Shown: positions 1-10,415, counted from the first letter of the stretch. The stretch is 64,000 nt of DNA from Schlegelella_A sp963778525 (GCA_963778525.1 CAVZUJ010000002.1:62001-126000), one strand, 5' to 3'. The notes: generated by a model from the letters alone, not told the origin. Translations and numbers: made by a program.

Positions 1-2163
1 TGGGCTGACCTGTCGCGCCTGTCGGGCGCGATTCCGCGCATCGTCACCGAGCTGTTCACGATGGTCTTTCGCCTGTCCAAGCTCGGGCGCGAAACCGTCG
101 ACGAAGCGCGCCTGCAACTGCGCGGCGCCGACGGCAAGCCGCCGGCGAGCTGGCGCTGGCTTGCCGGCACGCAGATCGCGCTCGACTGGGCCTTCGTCAA
201 CGGCCTGGCGGCGCTGTTCGCGCAGCTCGGCCTGCTCGGTCTGGTCATCGTCGGTCTCGGCTTCGCAGCCTTGTCGGAGCGCAGCACGGGCCGGGCCGTC
301 GGTGTCGCCGCCCTCGTCTTCGGCGCCCTCTGGTTCGGCTATCGACGGCGCGATGCCTTGCAGCGCTGGCTCGTCCCGCTCGGGCTCGTTGCCGCCGCGA
401 TCGCGATGCTGGCCGTGCGGGCGAGCGCGCCATGGATCGTGGCCGCCTTCTTCCTGACGCTGCTGACGCTCGCCTACAACGCCGCGCTGCGCATTGCCGA
501 CGACCGCTTCCCACTGACCCGCGTCGTCGGCCTCGCGTTCTGGTCGGCCGTGCTCGTCCTCATGCTCGCAGCGGCGCTCTGGCGGGTCGGCCCGCTCCAC
601 GAACCGGCGAGCCTGATCACCTGGGTGCAGGCCGCGCTGTTCGGCACCGAAGCCGTGCTGTACGGCATCAAGATCTGGTGGATCCTGGCCGCACCGCTCT
701 TCATTGCCTGGCTGGTGAGCGGCGTCTTCGCGGCGCGGCACGGCGCCTATACGGGCGCGGGCAGCGTCGGCACCGGACGGATCGGCTTCTTCGTATCGCT
801 CGGTGCCTTCGTGATGTTGACGATGGCGGCCTGGGCCCTGGTCAGCACCCTGCTCGACCTGTCGGTCGACAAGATCGGCTATGTGCCGGTTCTCTTTCCG
901 TTCAGCGAGACGACGAGCGGGCACAGCGATGCCGCTGTGGCCGCCGCGTCCTGCCCATGGAACGGCGTGCCGCTCGCATCGGTGGTGGCGCCCGCATCGA
1001 AGCCGCCGTCGACGGCCGAGCTCTATCTCGGCGCCCGCTACGAAGACAGCACCTCGTTCTTCTCGCTCGTCGCAGCCTTGCTGCTGCTCCTGGTGGCCTA
1101 CATCGTTGCCGTGTTCCTGCCCAGCGTGCTCGCCGAGCTGAAGCTGATGGTGACCCGTCCATCGCAGGACCCGGGCGCGGCACGCCGGCTCGGGCGCTGG
1201 CTGACGGCAGGCTACCGGCGCCTCGACGCTGCCGTGCTGATCGTCGTCGTCGTCGCGATCGTCATCGCGACCGCGGTCGGCTACGTGCTGAGCTTCGGGC
1301 GCGCCGCGGCGGCGCCGGGTACGGCCCTGGCGGGCGCCATGAACTGTGTCGCCTACGTCTCGCAGGCCGGACTGAAGCCGCTGGTACTGAGCGCCGCCGG
1401 CATCGCCGCCGCGCTTGCCGCACTGGGCGGCGTGTTGTCGCGCTACGTGCCGGGCTTGCGCGCGCCGCTCGACATCGCCCTCGACGTCGACAACTACTTT
1501 CGCGAATTTCCGCGCACGAGCATCCCGCGCGCGCGCATCTTCTCGCGCTATGCGGCGCTGCTCGATCACGTGGCGGCGCAGGGCTACGAGCGCATCGTCA
1601 TCGTCTCGCACAGCCAGGGCACGGTCATCAGCGCCGAGCTGCTGCGCTTCCTCTCCGACGCCGCGCCGGGCGTGCCCGACCGGGGCGGCCGCGCCGAGCG
1701 CCTGCGCCGGCTGCTCGGCAGCGACGTGCGCCTGCTCACGCTCGGCTGCCCTCTGCGCCAGCTCTACGCCGCGCGCTTTCCGGCGCTCTACGGCTGGGTG
1801 CTGGCGGCACACCAGGCCGGCAACGGCCCGCGCGCCGCCGACATCGGCGTCGAGCGCTGGGCCAATGCGTTCACCAGCGGCGACTACGTCGGGCGCTGGC
1901 TGTGGAGCAGCCCGCGCGCCGAGGGCGACGCGATCGGCCGGCCGATGGTCGACACCGTGAACCCGCCGACCTTCGGCCGCTCCGACGCCTATTCGGCATT
2001 CGAGCCGATGCCGCCGGCGGTGCATCCGTTCGCGACCGCACGCGAGCTCGAGGTCTGCCTCGGCGCCGGCGCGCACACCCACTACTTCGAGCCCGACCAG
2101 GCCGACGTGGCCTGGCTGATCGATCACCTCATCGCGTCGCCGCCGCTGCGCCCGGTGGCCTGA
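1..2163 (+). CDS. Membrane protein with C-terminal lipase-like alpha/beta-hydrolase motif (5' end outside window)
   Basis: The reading frame is open from the first base of the window, so the start lies upstream; the first in-frame ATG is at 61. The visible part of about 720 residues has several hydrophobic segments in its N-terminal two thirds, which look like multiple membrane spans. It is followed by a soluble C-terminal region with the motif VSHSQG, a GxSxG-type nucleophile elbow whose Ser codon is at 1612-1614. A hydrophobic beta strand (RIVIV) precedes this motif, as in alpha/beta hydrolases and lipases. Function is inferred only to the level of a possible membrane-bound esterase or lipase; substrate unknown. 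It ends 8 bp from the convergent kinase gene. Confidence 0.75.
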   Translation, partial: WADLSRLSGAIPRIVTELFTMVFRLSKLGRETVDEARLQLRGADGKPPASWRWLAGTQIALDWAFVNGLAALFAQLGLLGLVIVGLGFAALSERSTGRAVGVAALVFGALWFGYRRRDALQRWLVPLGLVAAAIAMLAVRASAPWIVAAFFLTLLTLAYNAALRIADDRFPLTRVVGLAFWSAVLVLMLAAALWRVGPLHEPASLITWVQAALFGTEAVLYGIKIWWILAAPLFIAWLVSGVFAARHGAYTGAGSVGTGRIGFFVSLGAFVMLTMAAWALVSTLLDLSVDKIGYVPVLFPFSETTSGHSDAAVAAASCPWNGVPLASVVAPASKPPSTAELYLGARYEDSTSFFSLVAALLLLLVAYIVAVFLPSVLAELKLMVTRPSQDPGAARRLGRWLTAGYRRLDAAVLIVVVVAIVIATAVGYVLSFGRAAAAPGTALAGAMNCVAYVSQAGLKPLVLSAAGIAAALAALGGVLSRYVPGLRAPLDIALDVDNYFREFPRTSIPRARIFSRYAALLDHVAAQGYERIVIVSHSQGTVISAELLRFLSDAAPGVPDRGGRAERLRRLLGSDVRLLTLGCPLRQLYAARFPALYGWVLAAHQAGNGPRAADIGVERWANAFTSGDYVGRWLWSSPRAEGDAIGRPMVDTVNPPTFGRSDAYSAFEPMPPAVHPFATARELEVCLGAGAHTHYFEPDQADVAWLIDHLIASPPLRPVA

Positions 2164-2171
2164 GCGCGGGC

Positions 2172-4424
2172 TCAACCGCCGCAACGATGCAGTGTTTCGC
2201 CGGCCTTGAGCTTGGCCAGATCGTCGCGCGTCGAGCTCACCATCCGGGCAACGTCGCGGTCGCCCTGATGATCGCGGCGCATCGCCTCTTCGACGTCGGC
2301 GAAGCGGCGCTCCGCATCGTCGGTCCGCCCGAGGAGCCAGTAGGTCTCGGTCAGCTCGAGGTCGGCGAGCAGCACGTTCTGGTTGGTGGGGCCGAGGTGG
2401 CGACGCAGGTTGTCGCGCGCCTGCTCGAGAACGGGCAGGGCTTGCCCGGGGTGGCCGGCCTTCAGCAGCAGTTGGCCGCGCAACAGATTGGCCGTGTCGA
2501 TGAAGAGGTTGTCGCCGCCGTAGCGCTTCAGCGTTCGCTGGTAGAGCTCCTGGGCAGCCGCGAGCGCCTCGGCCGGCTCGTTGTAGCGACAGGCCTCGGC
2601 CGGCAGCGAGACCAGGCTCTCGAGCAGCTCGTCGTCGTCCGGATAACGCTCGCGCAGCAGATCGACGGCGCGGCGCAGGGGGTGCGCGTGCCAGGCGGGC
2701 TTGGCCTGCGTGACCATGACGACAATGCCCTGCCAGCGCAACAGCCCGGCGCGCGCGAGCGAGGTGTCGTCGCCCGCGCGGTCGAGCAGACCCTGCGTCT
2801 GCTCGAGCAGCTTTTGCGCCTCGGGCATCTGGTCGGCGATGATGAGCGAGCTCGCCAGCGCCACCTGGGCCGGTGCGATTCGCAAGTCGGCCGGGCCGAA
2901 CGCGGCGCGGGCCGCGTCGACCCGCTGTCGTGAGAGCGCCAGAGCCTGCTTCGGATCGAATGCGTCCGAGTAGAGCTCCTCGATGACCCCGAACACCTCG
3001 TCACGGATCTCCGGCTCGCCGGCGAACGACTTGCCGACGCGGTCGGCGCCGGCCGCGAGCATGTCGTTGACGGTCGCCTCGCGCGCCTGCACGCCGCTGC
3101 TTTGCACCGAGGTGCGCGCCTGCTGGAACATGTCGAGGAGGAAGCGTTTCACGGCGACGGCGCGTTCGGCCTGGCGGCGTGCTTCGCGCTCCTTGATCAG
3201 CGTGCCGGTGACGCCGGCGCCGATGCTGAGCGCCAGCACCGCGGCGGTCGCGACGCCGAAGGTATGTCGCTGCAGGTAGCGGCGCAGGCGATAGCCGGTG
3301 CTGTCGGGCCGCGCCGCGATCGGGCGCCGGTCGAGGACGCGCTGCAGGTCGTCGGCGAAATCGGGCACCGCACGGTAGCGCCCGGCCATGTCGGGCTTGA
3401 TCGCCTTGGCAACGACGACCGCAAGGTCGCCGTGCAAGGCCTTGCGCAAGGCCTTGGCGCTGCTGGCCCGCCGCGCCGCGATCTGCGCCGCCGTCGCTGC
3501 GTCGGCCGGCAGGCTCCAGAGCGGCCGCGAAACGTCGCCGGCGCGCGGTGCCGCGGCGTAGGGCCGCGAGCCGCTGAGCAGGCCGAAGAGCACCATGCCC
3601 AGGCCGTAGACATCGGTCGCGGTCGAGATGGTCCCGCCGTTCAACTGCTCGGGCGCGGCGTATTGCGGCGTCATCGCCGCGCCGGCCTCGCGGGTCAGCT
3701 CGGTCGATTCGCCGGCATCGTCCTCGAGCAGCTTGGCGACGCCGAAATCGAGCAGCTTCACCTCGCCGTCGTGGTTGATGAAGATGTTCGAGGGCTTGAG
3801 GTCGCGATGGACGACCAGGTTCTCGTGCGCGTGTGCCACCGCCTGGCAGACGCCGATGAAGAGCGCGACCCGCCCGGCGACGGTCAGGCGGCGATCGTCG
3901 CACCAGCGGTCGATGCGCTCGCCCTCGACGTACTCGAGCACGAGGTAGCGCTCGCCGGCCGGCGTGATGCCGGCGTCGAGCAGCCGGGCGATGTGGGGAT
4001 GATTGAGGCGGCCGAGCAGTCGACCCTCGCGCGCGAAGCGCTCGTTCGCACCGGCGTCGGCCGAGGCCAGGCGCATCAGCTTGATCGCCGCCAGGCCGTC
4101 GTACAGGCCGTCGGTTCGGCGCGCCAGCCAGACCTGGCCCATCCCGCCGCTGCCGAGCAGGCGCTCGACCAGCCAGGGGCCGAGGCGATGTCCTTCGAGG
4201 CCCGCCGCAGGTGCAGCCGGCGGGTCGCTCGCCGGGCTGAGGAACGAGCGCTCCTCGGCTTCCTGGTCGGCGCGGATCAGGGCGTCGACCCTGGCATGCA
4301 GGCTGGCGTTTTCAACGGCCAGGCGCGCCAGCCAGTCGGCGCGCGCGGTCGTCGGCAGCTCGGCCCAGGTTTCGAAGGCGGCAAGCGCTTCCGCCCACGG
4401 CCCGGGCTGCACGGTGCTTGTCAT
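2172..4424 (-). CDS. Serine/threonine protein kinase with transmembrane segment and TPR-like C-terminus
   Basis: Hanks-type kinase. From the chosen ATG at 4424, the Gly-rich loop GSGGMGQVW is at about residues 91-99, the AIK lysine at 115, HRDLKPSN at about 207, DFG at 226-228 and the APE motif at about 258. One membrane span lies near 389-410. The roughly 340 residues beyond it contain helical repeats of TPR type (for example VLEQARDNLRRHLG). An N-terminal helical region of about 80 residues precedes the kinase, as in many proteobacterial PknB-like proteins. The start is chosen because an AAGGAG-like site lies about 13 nt upstream; a start at 4478 would add an Arg/Cys-rich tail. It would phosphorylate Ser/Thr on unknown targets, with the TPR part probably periplasmic. 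It follows the ABC operon on the same strand by 108 bp. Confidence 0.9.
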   Translation of the reverse strand: MTSTVQPGPWAEALAAFETWAELPTTARADWLARLAVENASLHARVDALIRADQEAEERSFLSPASDPPAAPAAGLEGHRLGPWLVERLLGSGGMGQVWLARRTDGLYDGLAAIKLMRLASADAGANERFAREGRLLGRLNHPHIARLLDAGITPAGERYLVLEYVEGERIDRWCDDRRLTVAGRVALFIGVCQAVAHAHENLVVHRDLKPSNIFINHDGEVKLLDFGVAKLLEDDAGESTELTREAGAAMTPQYAAPEQLNGGTISTATDVYGLGMVLFGLLSGSRPYAAAPRAGDVSRPLWSLPADAATAAQIAARRASSAKALRKALHGDLAVVVAKAIKPDMAGRYRAVPDFADDLQRVLDRRPIAARPDSTGYRLRRYLQRHTFGVATAAVLALSIGAGVTGTLIKEREARRQAERAVAVKRFLLDMFQQARTSVQSSGVQAREATVNDMLAAGADRVGKSFAGEPEIRDEVFGVIEELYSDAFDPKQALALSRQRVDAARAAFGPADLRIAPAQVALASSLIIADQMPEAQKLLEQTQGLLDRAGDDTSLARAGLLRWQGIVVMVTQAKPAWHAHPLRRAVDLLRERYPDDDELLESLVSLPAEACRYNEPAEALAAAQELYQRTLKRYGGDNLFIDTANLLRGQLLLKAGHPGQALPVLEQARDNLRRHLGPTNQNVLLADLELTETYWLLGRTDDAERRFADVEEAMRRDHQGDRDVARMVSSTRDDLAKLKAGETLHRCGG

Positions 4425-4532
4425 GGCGTCGGCGAGGCTCCTTCGCTGTCGAGGCCGGCAGCAACGGCAGTCTCGCATCGAAGCCGACGCGCCACAACCG
4501 GGTCGCGGCGCGCCGGTGCCGGATCGTCGCGT

Positions 4533-5423
4533 TCAGCGCTGGCGCGGATCGAGCGCGTCGCGCAGTCCGTCGCCGAGCAGGTTGAACGAGAGCACCAGCA
4601 CGAAGATCGCCAGGCCCGGCCAGATCGCCATCCAGGGCGCGTTGTCGATGTAGTTCTTCGCCGAGTTCAGCATGCTGCCCCAGCTCGGCGCCGGCGGCTG
4701 CTGGCCGAGGCCCAGGAACGACAGGCTGGCTTCGGCGATCACCGCCGCGGCGATCGCGAGCGTCGACTGCACGATCACCGGCGCCGCGACGTTCGGCAGG
4801 ATGTGGCGCAAGGCGATCCGCCAGGGCGGATTGCCGACGGCGCGCGCGGCCTCGACGTAGTCCTCGACCTTGACATTGAGCACGGCGGCACGCGTCAGGC
4901 GCACGAAGATCGGCGTGGCCGACACGCCGATCGCGATCATCGCGTTGGTGAGGCTGGGGCCGAGGAAAGCGGCCAGGGCGATGGCGAGGATCAGGAAAGG
5001 GCAGGCCAGGAACGCATCGGTCAGGCGCGAGATCAAGGCATCGACGAAGCCACCGATGAAGCCTGCGGCCAGTCCGATCGGCACCCCGAGCGCGAGCGAG
5101 ATCGAGACCGAGACGACGCCGGCCAGCAGCGACGCCCGCGTGCCCCACACGACGCGAGCCAGCACGTCGCGCCCGATCTCGTCGGTGCCGAACCAATGTG
5201 TCGCGCTCGGCGCCTGGCGCAACGCGCTCCAGCTCGTGGCGATCGGATCCTGCAGGCCGAGCCAGGGGGCGAATACGGCGAGGCCGATGAAGGCCAGAAC
5301 GACGAGTCCGCCGATCAACGCCGCGCGGCGACGCCGCAGACGCCGCCACGCGCGCTGCCAAGGGCCGGCTTCGCGTCTCGCAGCGTCGAAGGCGGGAGCG
5401 TTGACGACAGCTGTCACGTTCAC
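4533..5423 (-). CDS. dppC: Peptide ABC transporter permease, DppC/OppC family
   Basis: Inner-membrane permease of 296 residues, the usual length for DppC/OppC. It has an N-terminal cytoplasmic stretch, a first span (LIGGLVVLAFIGLAVFA), the HWFGTDEIGRDVLARV motif typical of DppC-type permeases, and an EAA loop (YVEAARAVGNPPWRI) that contacts the ATPases. The start is taken as GTG at 5423. The frame stays open further upstream, but that part runs through a palindromic repeat and encodes unlike sequence. It should pair with the DppB-type permease upstream, from which it is unusually separated by about 357 bp of repeat. Confidence 0.9.
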   Translation of the reverse strand: MNVTAVVNAPAFDAARREAGPWQRAWRRLRRRRAALIGGLVVLAFIGLAVFAPWLGLQDPIATSWSALRQAPSATHWFGTDEIGRDVLARVVWGTRASLLAGVVSVSISLALGVPIGLAAGFIGGFVDALISRLTDAFLACPFLILAIALAAFLGPSLTNAMIAIGVSATPIFVRLTRAAVLNVKVEDYVEAARAVGNPPWRIALRHILPNVAAPVIVQSTLAIAAAVIAEASLSFLGLGQQPPAPSWGSMLNSAKNYIDNAPWMAIWPGLAIFVLVLSFNLLGDGLRDALDPRQR

Positions 5424-5780
5424 GAGTCCGTCGAATCGAGCGCCGCGCGAGCAGCGAAAGAGGTGGCTCGCGCGGCCGGGAGCATCGGGCGGGGGACTCC
5501 GCTCATGTCCCCCGACGACCGCCTGAAGGCGCTCGTCTCCTCCTTTACTTCGCTGCGTCCCCCACCCGACGCTCCCGGCCGAGCCACCTCGCACGAGATA
5601 GAGCAAGACCCTCGGTGCAGGATCGGGGCGATGGGGCGTTCTGTGGAGCGAAGTAAAGGAGGAGGCGAGAGCCATACCTGGCTCTCGCCGGGGGACATGA
5701 GCGCAACAGAGCGCACCGTCGCCCCGATCCCTCGTCGAGGCTGAAGCCAAGCCCACACCAGACCAAGATAGAACTTCACC
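5424..5780. repeat. Intergenic nested inverted-repeat element between the two permease genes
   Basis: This non-coding gap is built from three interleaved inverted repeats. Pair A: 5461-5497 with 5557-5589 (about 33 bp matching, apart from a 4-base insert and two mismatches). Pair B: 5501-5554 with 5647-5702; the outer 13 bp (GCTCATGTCCCCC) and an 18-bp block ending TTTACTTCGCT match exactly, with differing centres. Pair C: about 5611-5638 with 5712-5739, sharing GGATCGGGGCGA. Inside the right half of B is a perfect 10-bp stem (5664-5673 with 5680-5689). Such structure is typical of non-autonomous palindromic repeats (REP/MITE-like); I see no transposase. It interrupts what is normally a tightly spaced dppB-dppC pair. 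Confidence 0.75.
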
Positions 5781-6722
5781 TTAGCCCCGCAACCGCGGAT
5801 TGACCGCGAAGTAAGCCAGATCCGCGAGCAGGTTGAGCGTGATGTAGGCCGTCGCAGTGACGAGCACCACTCCCTGCACGACCAGGTAGTCGCGATTGAA
5901 GACCGAGTCGACGATCAGCTTGCCGAAGCCGGGGATGCTGAAGACCTGCTCGGTCAGCACCGCGCCGGAGAGCAGCGTGCCGAGCTCGAGCGCGCCGAGC
6001 GTGATGATGGGCACCAGGGCGTTGCGAAGTGCATGCTTGAGCACGACGCTCGGCTCGCGCAGGCCCTTGGCGCGGGCGGTGCGCACGTAGTCGGCCGAGA
6101 GCACCTGCAGCATCGCGCTGCGGGTGTGCCGCATCAGCACGGCGGCGATGGCGTTGCCGAGCACGAAGGCCGGCATGATCATCGCCGCGAGGTTGGCGCG
6201 CAGGTCTTCGAAGGGGCTGACGTAGCCCGAGGCCGGCAGCCAGCCGAGCTGCACCGAGAAGAGCAGGATCATCAGGATGCCGAGCCAGAAGTTCGGCGTC
6301 GACAGGCCCCAGAGCGCGAAGGCGTTGGCGGCGACGTCCCAACCGGTGCCGCGACCGACGGCGGCGACGACGCCGGCCGGAATGCCGATGACGAGCGCGA
6401 TCGTCATCGCCAGGAGGGCCAGCTCCACCGTCACCGGCAGCTTCTGCGCCACCAGCTCGAGCACCGGCTGCTGGGTGCGCACCGATTCGCCGAGGTCGCC
6501 GCGCAGCACGCCGCCGACCCAGTAGGCATAGCGCAGCGGCAGCGGCTCGTCGAGGTGCAGCTTCTTGTGCAGGTAGGCGATGACGGTCGGGTCCTGCTCC
6601 TCGCCGGCAAGGATCTTCGCCGGGTCGCCGGGCAGCAGCTGCTGCAGGCCGAAGATCAGCATCGAGACGAAGACGAGCGTCGGCACGATCGTCGCCAGGC
6701 GCCGAACGAGGAAGTCGAACAT
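5781..6722 (-). CDS. dppB: Peptide ABC transporter permease, DppB/OppB family
   Basis: Inner-membrane permease of 313 residues, full length for DppB. It begins with the family's MFDFLVRRLATIVPTLV-type first span, followed by LLPGDPA and the long periplasmic loop (HLDEPLPLRYAYWV). A cluster of membrane spans and the EAA loop ADYVRTARAKGLREP follow. The segment IPGFGKLIVDSVFNRDY is typical of the family C-terminus. It lies 40 bp downstream of the binding-protein gene in an operon of five transporter genes. Substrate is probably di- or oligopeptides, but it cannot be read from the permease. Confidence 0.93.
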   Translation of the reverse strand: MFDFLVRRLATIVPTLVFVSMLIFGLQQLLPGDPAKILAGEEQDPTVIAYLHKKLHLDEPLPLRYAYWVGGVLRGDLGESVRTQQPVLELVAQKLPVTVELALLAMTIALVIGIPAGVVAAVGRGTGWDVAANAFALWGLSTPNFWLGILMILLFSVQLGWLPASGYVSPFEDLRANLAAMIMPAFVLGNAIAAVLMRHTRSAMLQVLSADYVRTARAKGLREPSVVLKHALRNALVPIITLGALELGTLLSGAVLTEQVFSIPGFGKLIVDSVFNRDYLVVQGVVLVTATAYITLNLLADLAYFAVNPRLRG

Positions 6723-6762
6723 CGTCGTGATCGGCTCGGTCCTTCAGCGTCTGCCGACGCGC

Positions 6763-8279
6763 TCAGGGCAGCAGCTTGAGGCCGTCGAGGCGGAGCAGGC
6801 CGTCGGGCACGTTGCGTACGCCGTCGAGCTTGGCGCGTGTAGGCCCAGAGCCAATTGCGGTGGTAGAGATAGATGATCGGCCGGTCTTTCAGCACACGCG
6901 CGGCGAGCTGCTCGTAGACCTTCCTGCGCTCGGCCGGCTCGCGCAGCGTGCGCGACTGATTCAGCAGGGCGTCGACCTCCGGGCTGCAATAGCCGGCGTA
7001 GTTGAGCGGCTGCTTGCACGCGTCGAAGCTGAAGAGATTGCCGTCCGGGTCGGCACGGCCGCTCCAGGCCAGCACGTAGGCCTCGTAGTCGCCCTTGTCG
7101 GCCATGTCGAGCGAGGTCGCGAACTCGGTCGACTGGATCTTCACGTCGAAGCCGGCCTCGCGCGCCATCGCCTGCACCACCACGGCCAGGCGCTGCGCGT
7201 CGGAGGTGGTGGCCGTGACCAGCGTGAAGCTCGGGTTCGGCGACGCCGGCCTCCTTCAGCAGCGCCTTGGCGCGCGCGATGTCGCGCTTGGGCAGCGGCA
7301 TGTTCTTCGCGTAGTAGGGGTTGTTCGGAGCGACCCACTGGTTGCCGGGCAGCGCTTCGTTGTCCATCACCACCTGCGCCAGGCCCTGCCGGTCGAGCGA
7401 GAGCTCGAAGGCTTCGCGCACGCGCGGGTCGCGGCCGAGCGGATTCTGCTGTGCCTTCTCGCTCTTGCCGACGTTGATGGTGATGCCCTGGTAGCCGATC
7501 TCGGTGATGCGCGAGAACTTCAGCTTCTTGTCGGCCTCGATCTTGGCCATGTCGCTGGCGGCGACGCGTTCGGCGAAGTCGAGCTGGCCTGAGCGCAGGT
7601 TGGCCAGGCGCACGCTCGCGTCGACGATCGGGGTGTAGATCACCTTGTCGAAGTGGATCTTGTCCTTGTTCCAGTACTGCGGGAATTTCTCGAGAACGAT
7701 GCGGTCTTGCGCCACGCGCTCGACGAACTTGAACGGCCCGGAGCAGACCGGATGGGCGCCGAACTTCTCGCCTTCGGCCTGCGCCGCCTTCGGCGAGACC
7801 ATCATCCCGGCGCGGTCGGCGAGCTGCGCGAGCAGGGGCGAGAAGGGCGCCGAGAGGTGCAGGCGCACCGTGCCCGCATCGACCACCTCCACGCTCGCCA
7901 CCGGCGCCAGCTCGCCGCGCCGGTTCGAGCCGGCCATCGTCTTGTGCCGCTCGATGTTGAACTTCACCGCCGCGGCGTCGAACTTCTCGCCGTCGTGGAA
8001 GGTGACCCCCGGGCGCAGCTTCAAGGTCAGCGTCTTGCTGTCGGCCGACCATTCGTAGCTCGTCGCGAGCTCGGGCACGATGTTGAGCTTCTCGTCGATG
8101 TCGAAGAGCTTGTCGCACAGGCCCGCGAAGACGACGCGCCCGACGAAGCTGCGCGCCAGCGTCGGGTCGAGCACGTCGGGGTCTTCGGCCAGGCCGATGC
8201 GCAAGGTCTGCGCTTGCAGCGCGATGGGCGCGAGGACGAGCAGAAGGGACAGCCAGAGTGAACGAAAGCGAGAGTTCAT
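6763..8279 (-). CDS. Periplasmic peptide-binding protein (SBP family 5), two frameshifts
   Basis: Solute-binding protein feeding the adjacent Dpp/Opp permeases. ATG at 8279 has an AGGAG site and is followed by a signal peptide (LWLSLLLVLAPIALQAQ). The family 5 pattern is clear: PDVLDPTLARSFVG, LATSYEWSADSKTLTLKLRPGVTFHDG, and HPVCSGPFKF. The frame breaks near 7232-7245 and again near 6830-6842. In each case removing one base restores the expected sequence (second part SFTLVTATTSDAQRLAVVVQ, last part KLDGVRNVPDGLLRLDGLKLLP then TGA). The corrected product is 504 residues. Both breaks are single-base insertions with intact flanks, which suggests sequence error more than decay. Confidence 0.85.
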
Positions 8280-8320
8280 GGACGAAGCTCCTGAGGTGAA
8301 CGGCGATCGAATGAAGAAGT

Positions 8321-9404
8321 CTAGGGACTGGCCGGGAGGGCCGCCGGTGTGATGAATGCCGATTGCAGGCGCGCGAGACGCTGCTGCTGCGAGGTGCCTG
8401 CGCGCTCGGTTGCCACGATCACGCGCGCCTCGATCTCGCGCCAGAAATGACAGGCCACGGCCTGGCCATCGATGGCTTCGAGCGCCGGCTCGCGCTGCGC
8501 GCAGAGCTCGCGCGCATGCGGACAGCGGGTATGGAAGCGGCAGCCCGACGGCGGATGGGCAGGGCTCGGCACGTCGCCGCCGAGCAGCACGCGCTCGCGC
8601 CGCAGGCCGGGCTCGGGCAGAGGGATCGCCGAGAGCAAGGCCTGCGTGTAGGGATGGCGCGGCGTGGCGAATAGGGCGCGTTTCTCGCCGATCTCGACGA
8701 TGCGTCCGAGATACATCACCGCGACCCGCGTCGCGATGTGCTTGACCACCGCGAGGTCGTGGGCGATGAAGAGATAGGCGATGCCGAAGCGGCGCTGCAG
8801 GTCCTGCAGCAGGTTGACGATCTGCGCCTGGACCGAGACGTCGAGGGCCGAGACGGCTTCGTCGCAGACGATGAGCCTGGGCTCGACGGCGAGCGCGCGG
8901 GCGATGCCGATGCGCTGGCGCTGTCCGCCCGAGAACTCGTGCGGAAAACGCTGCGCATGCTCGGGCGCGAGGCCGACGATCCGCAGCAGCTCGGCGACGC
9001 GCTCGCGCTGCCGCCCGGCATGCAGGCCGTGCAGCATCAGCGGCTCGGCGAGCGTCTGGCCGACGGTCATGCGCGGATTGAGTGAGGAGTACGGGTCCTG
9101 GAAGATGATCTGCAGGAACCGGCGCTCGGCCCGCAATGCCGCCGCCGTCGAGACGGGCGAGGTCTTTCCCGTCGAAGACGACGCGCCCGGCGCTCGGCTC
9201 GAGCAGGCGCAGCGCCAGCCGGCCCAGGGTCGACTTGCCGCAGCCGGATTCGCCGACGATGCCGAGCGTCTCGCCGGCGGCCAGCGTCAGGTCGACGCCA
9301 TCGACCGCACGGACGGCGCCATCGGCGCGGCCGAAGACGCCGCGCCGGATCGGGAAGTGCTTGGCCACGCCTTCCAGGGCGAGCAATGGCACGGCTTCGC
9401 TCAT
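8321..9404 (-). CDS. oppF: Peptide ABC transporter ATPase, OppF/DppF family, one frameshift
   Basis: Cytoplasmic ATPase energising the Dpp/Opp permeases. The N-terminal part from ATG 9404 carries Walker A GESGCGKST. After a one-base insertion near 9137-9150 the second part continues with the Q-loop (IIFQDPYSSLNPR), signature FSGGQRQR and Walker B LIVCDEAVSALD. The C-terminal Cys motif of oligopeptide ATPases follows (GCRFHTRCPHARELC). Corrected length is about 360 residues. The start codon overlaps the oppD stop in an ATGA, indicating translational coupling. Confidence 0.87.
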
Positions 9405-10415
9405 GCGGTCGCGGCGGCGAGGGTGCGGCCGAGCAAGGCGTCGGCGTCGAGCGGAGCCTTCCAGCAAGCCGCCAGGTGCTTCCCGGCCACTTCACGCAGC
9501 TCGGGCGCGGCGCTGCGGCAATGCGCATCGGCGAACGGGCAGCGATCGGCGAAGCTGCAGCCGGGCGGCCGCTGCAGCGGGCTCGGCACCTGGCCTTCGA
9601 TCGATGCCAGGCGCGTCGCGCTCGGCGTCGAGCCGCGGGATCGAGCCGAGCAGGCCGACGGTGTAGGGATGCTGCGGCGCATCGAACAGGGCCTGCACCG
9701 AGGCCTGCTCGACGACGCGGCCGGCGTACATCACGACCACCTCGTCGGCCACTTCGGCGACCACGCCGAGGTCGTGCGTGATCAGGATCACCGCGGTTCC
9801 GCTCTCGCGCTGCAGCGTGCGGATGAGATCGAGGATCTGCGCCTGGATCGTGACGTCGAGCGCCGTCGTCGGCTCGTCGGCGATGAGCAGGCGTGGGTCG
9901 CAGGCCAGCGCCATGGCGATCATCGCGCGCTGGCGCATGCCGCCGGAGAGCTTGTGCGGATGCTCGTCGAAGCGCTGCTCGGGCGCCGGGATACGGACCT
10001 TGCGCAGCATCGCCAGAGCCCGCTCCCTGGCCTCGGCCCGGTCGATCCTGCGATGCCGCAGCAACCCTTCGACGATCTGCTCGCCGATCGTGAAGGCCGG
10101 GTTGAGCGAGGACATCGGCTCCTGGAAGATCATCGCCATGGCGTTGCCGCGCAGGTCTTGCAACTCGCGTGCCGAAGCACCGATGAGCTCGCGGCCCTCG
10201 AAACGGATCGAGCCGGCGCGGATGTGGCCGGGCGGATTCGGCACCAGGCCCATGATCGAGAGTGCGGTCACGCTCTTGCCGCAGCCCGACTCGCCGACGA
10301 TGGCCAGCGTCTTCCCCGCCTCGATGGAAAAGCCAACACCGTCGACCGCCGGGAACTCGCCGTCGTCGGTGCTGAAGTGGGTGCGCAGGCCGCACACCTC
10401 GAGAAGCGCGGTCAT
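9401..10415 (-). CDS. oppD: Peptide ABC transporter ATPase, OppD/DppD family, one frameshift
   Basis: Partner ATPase of OppF. It shows Walker A GESGCGKSV, Q-loop IFQEPMSSLNP, signature LSGGMRQR, Walker B LLIADEPTTALD and the switch His in LITHDLGVV. A one-base insertion near 9608-9622 separates SIPRLDAER from the C-terminal part (RLASIEGQVPSPLQRPPGC), which carries the Cys-rich motif CSFADRCPFADAHC. Corrected length is about 337 residues. ATGA overlaps at both ends (DUF1028 upstream at 10412-10415, oppF downstream at 9401-9404) show a tightly coupled operon. Confidence 0.87.

Noticed and set aside
432..2933. Open frame of over 800 codons spanning the first gene and the kinase
   Set aside because: It crosses two well-supported genes in the wrong frame and is Arg/Ala-rich without motifs.
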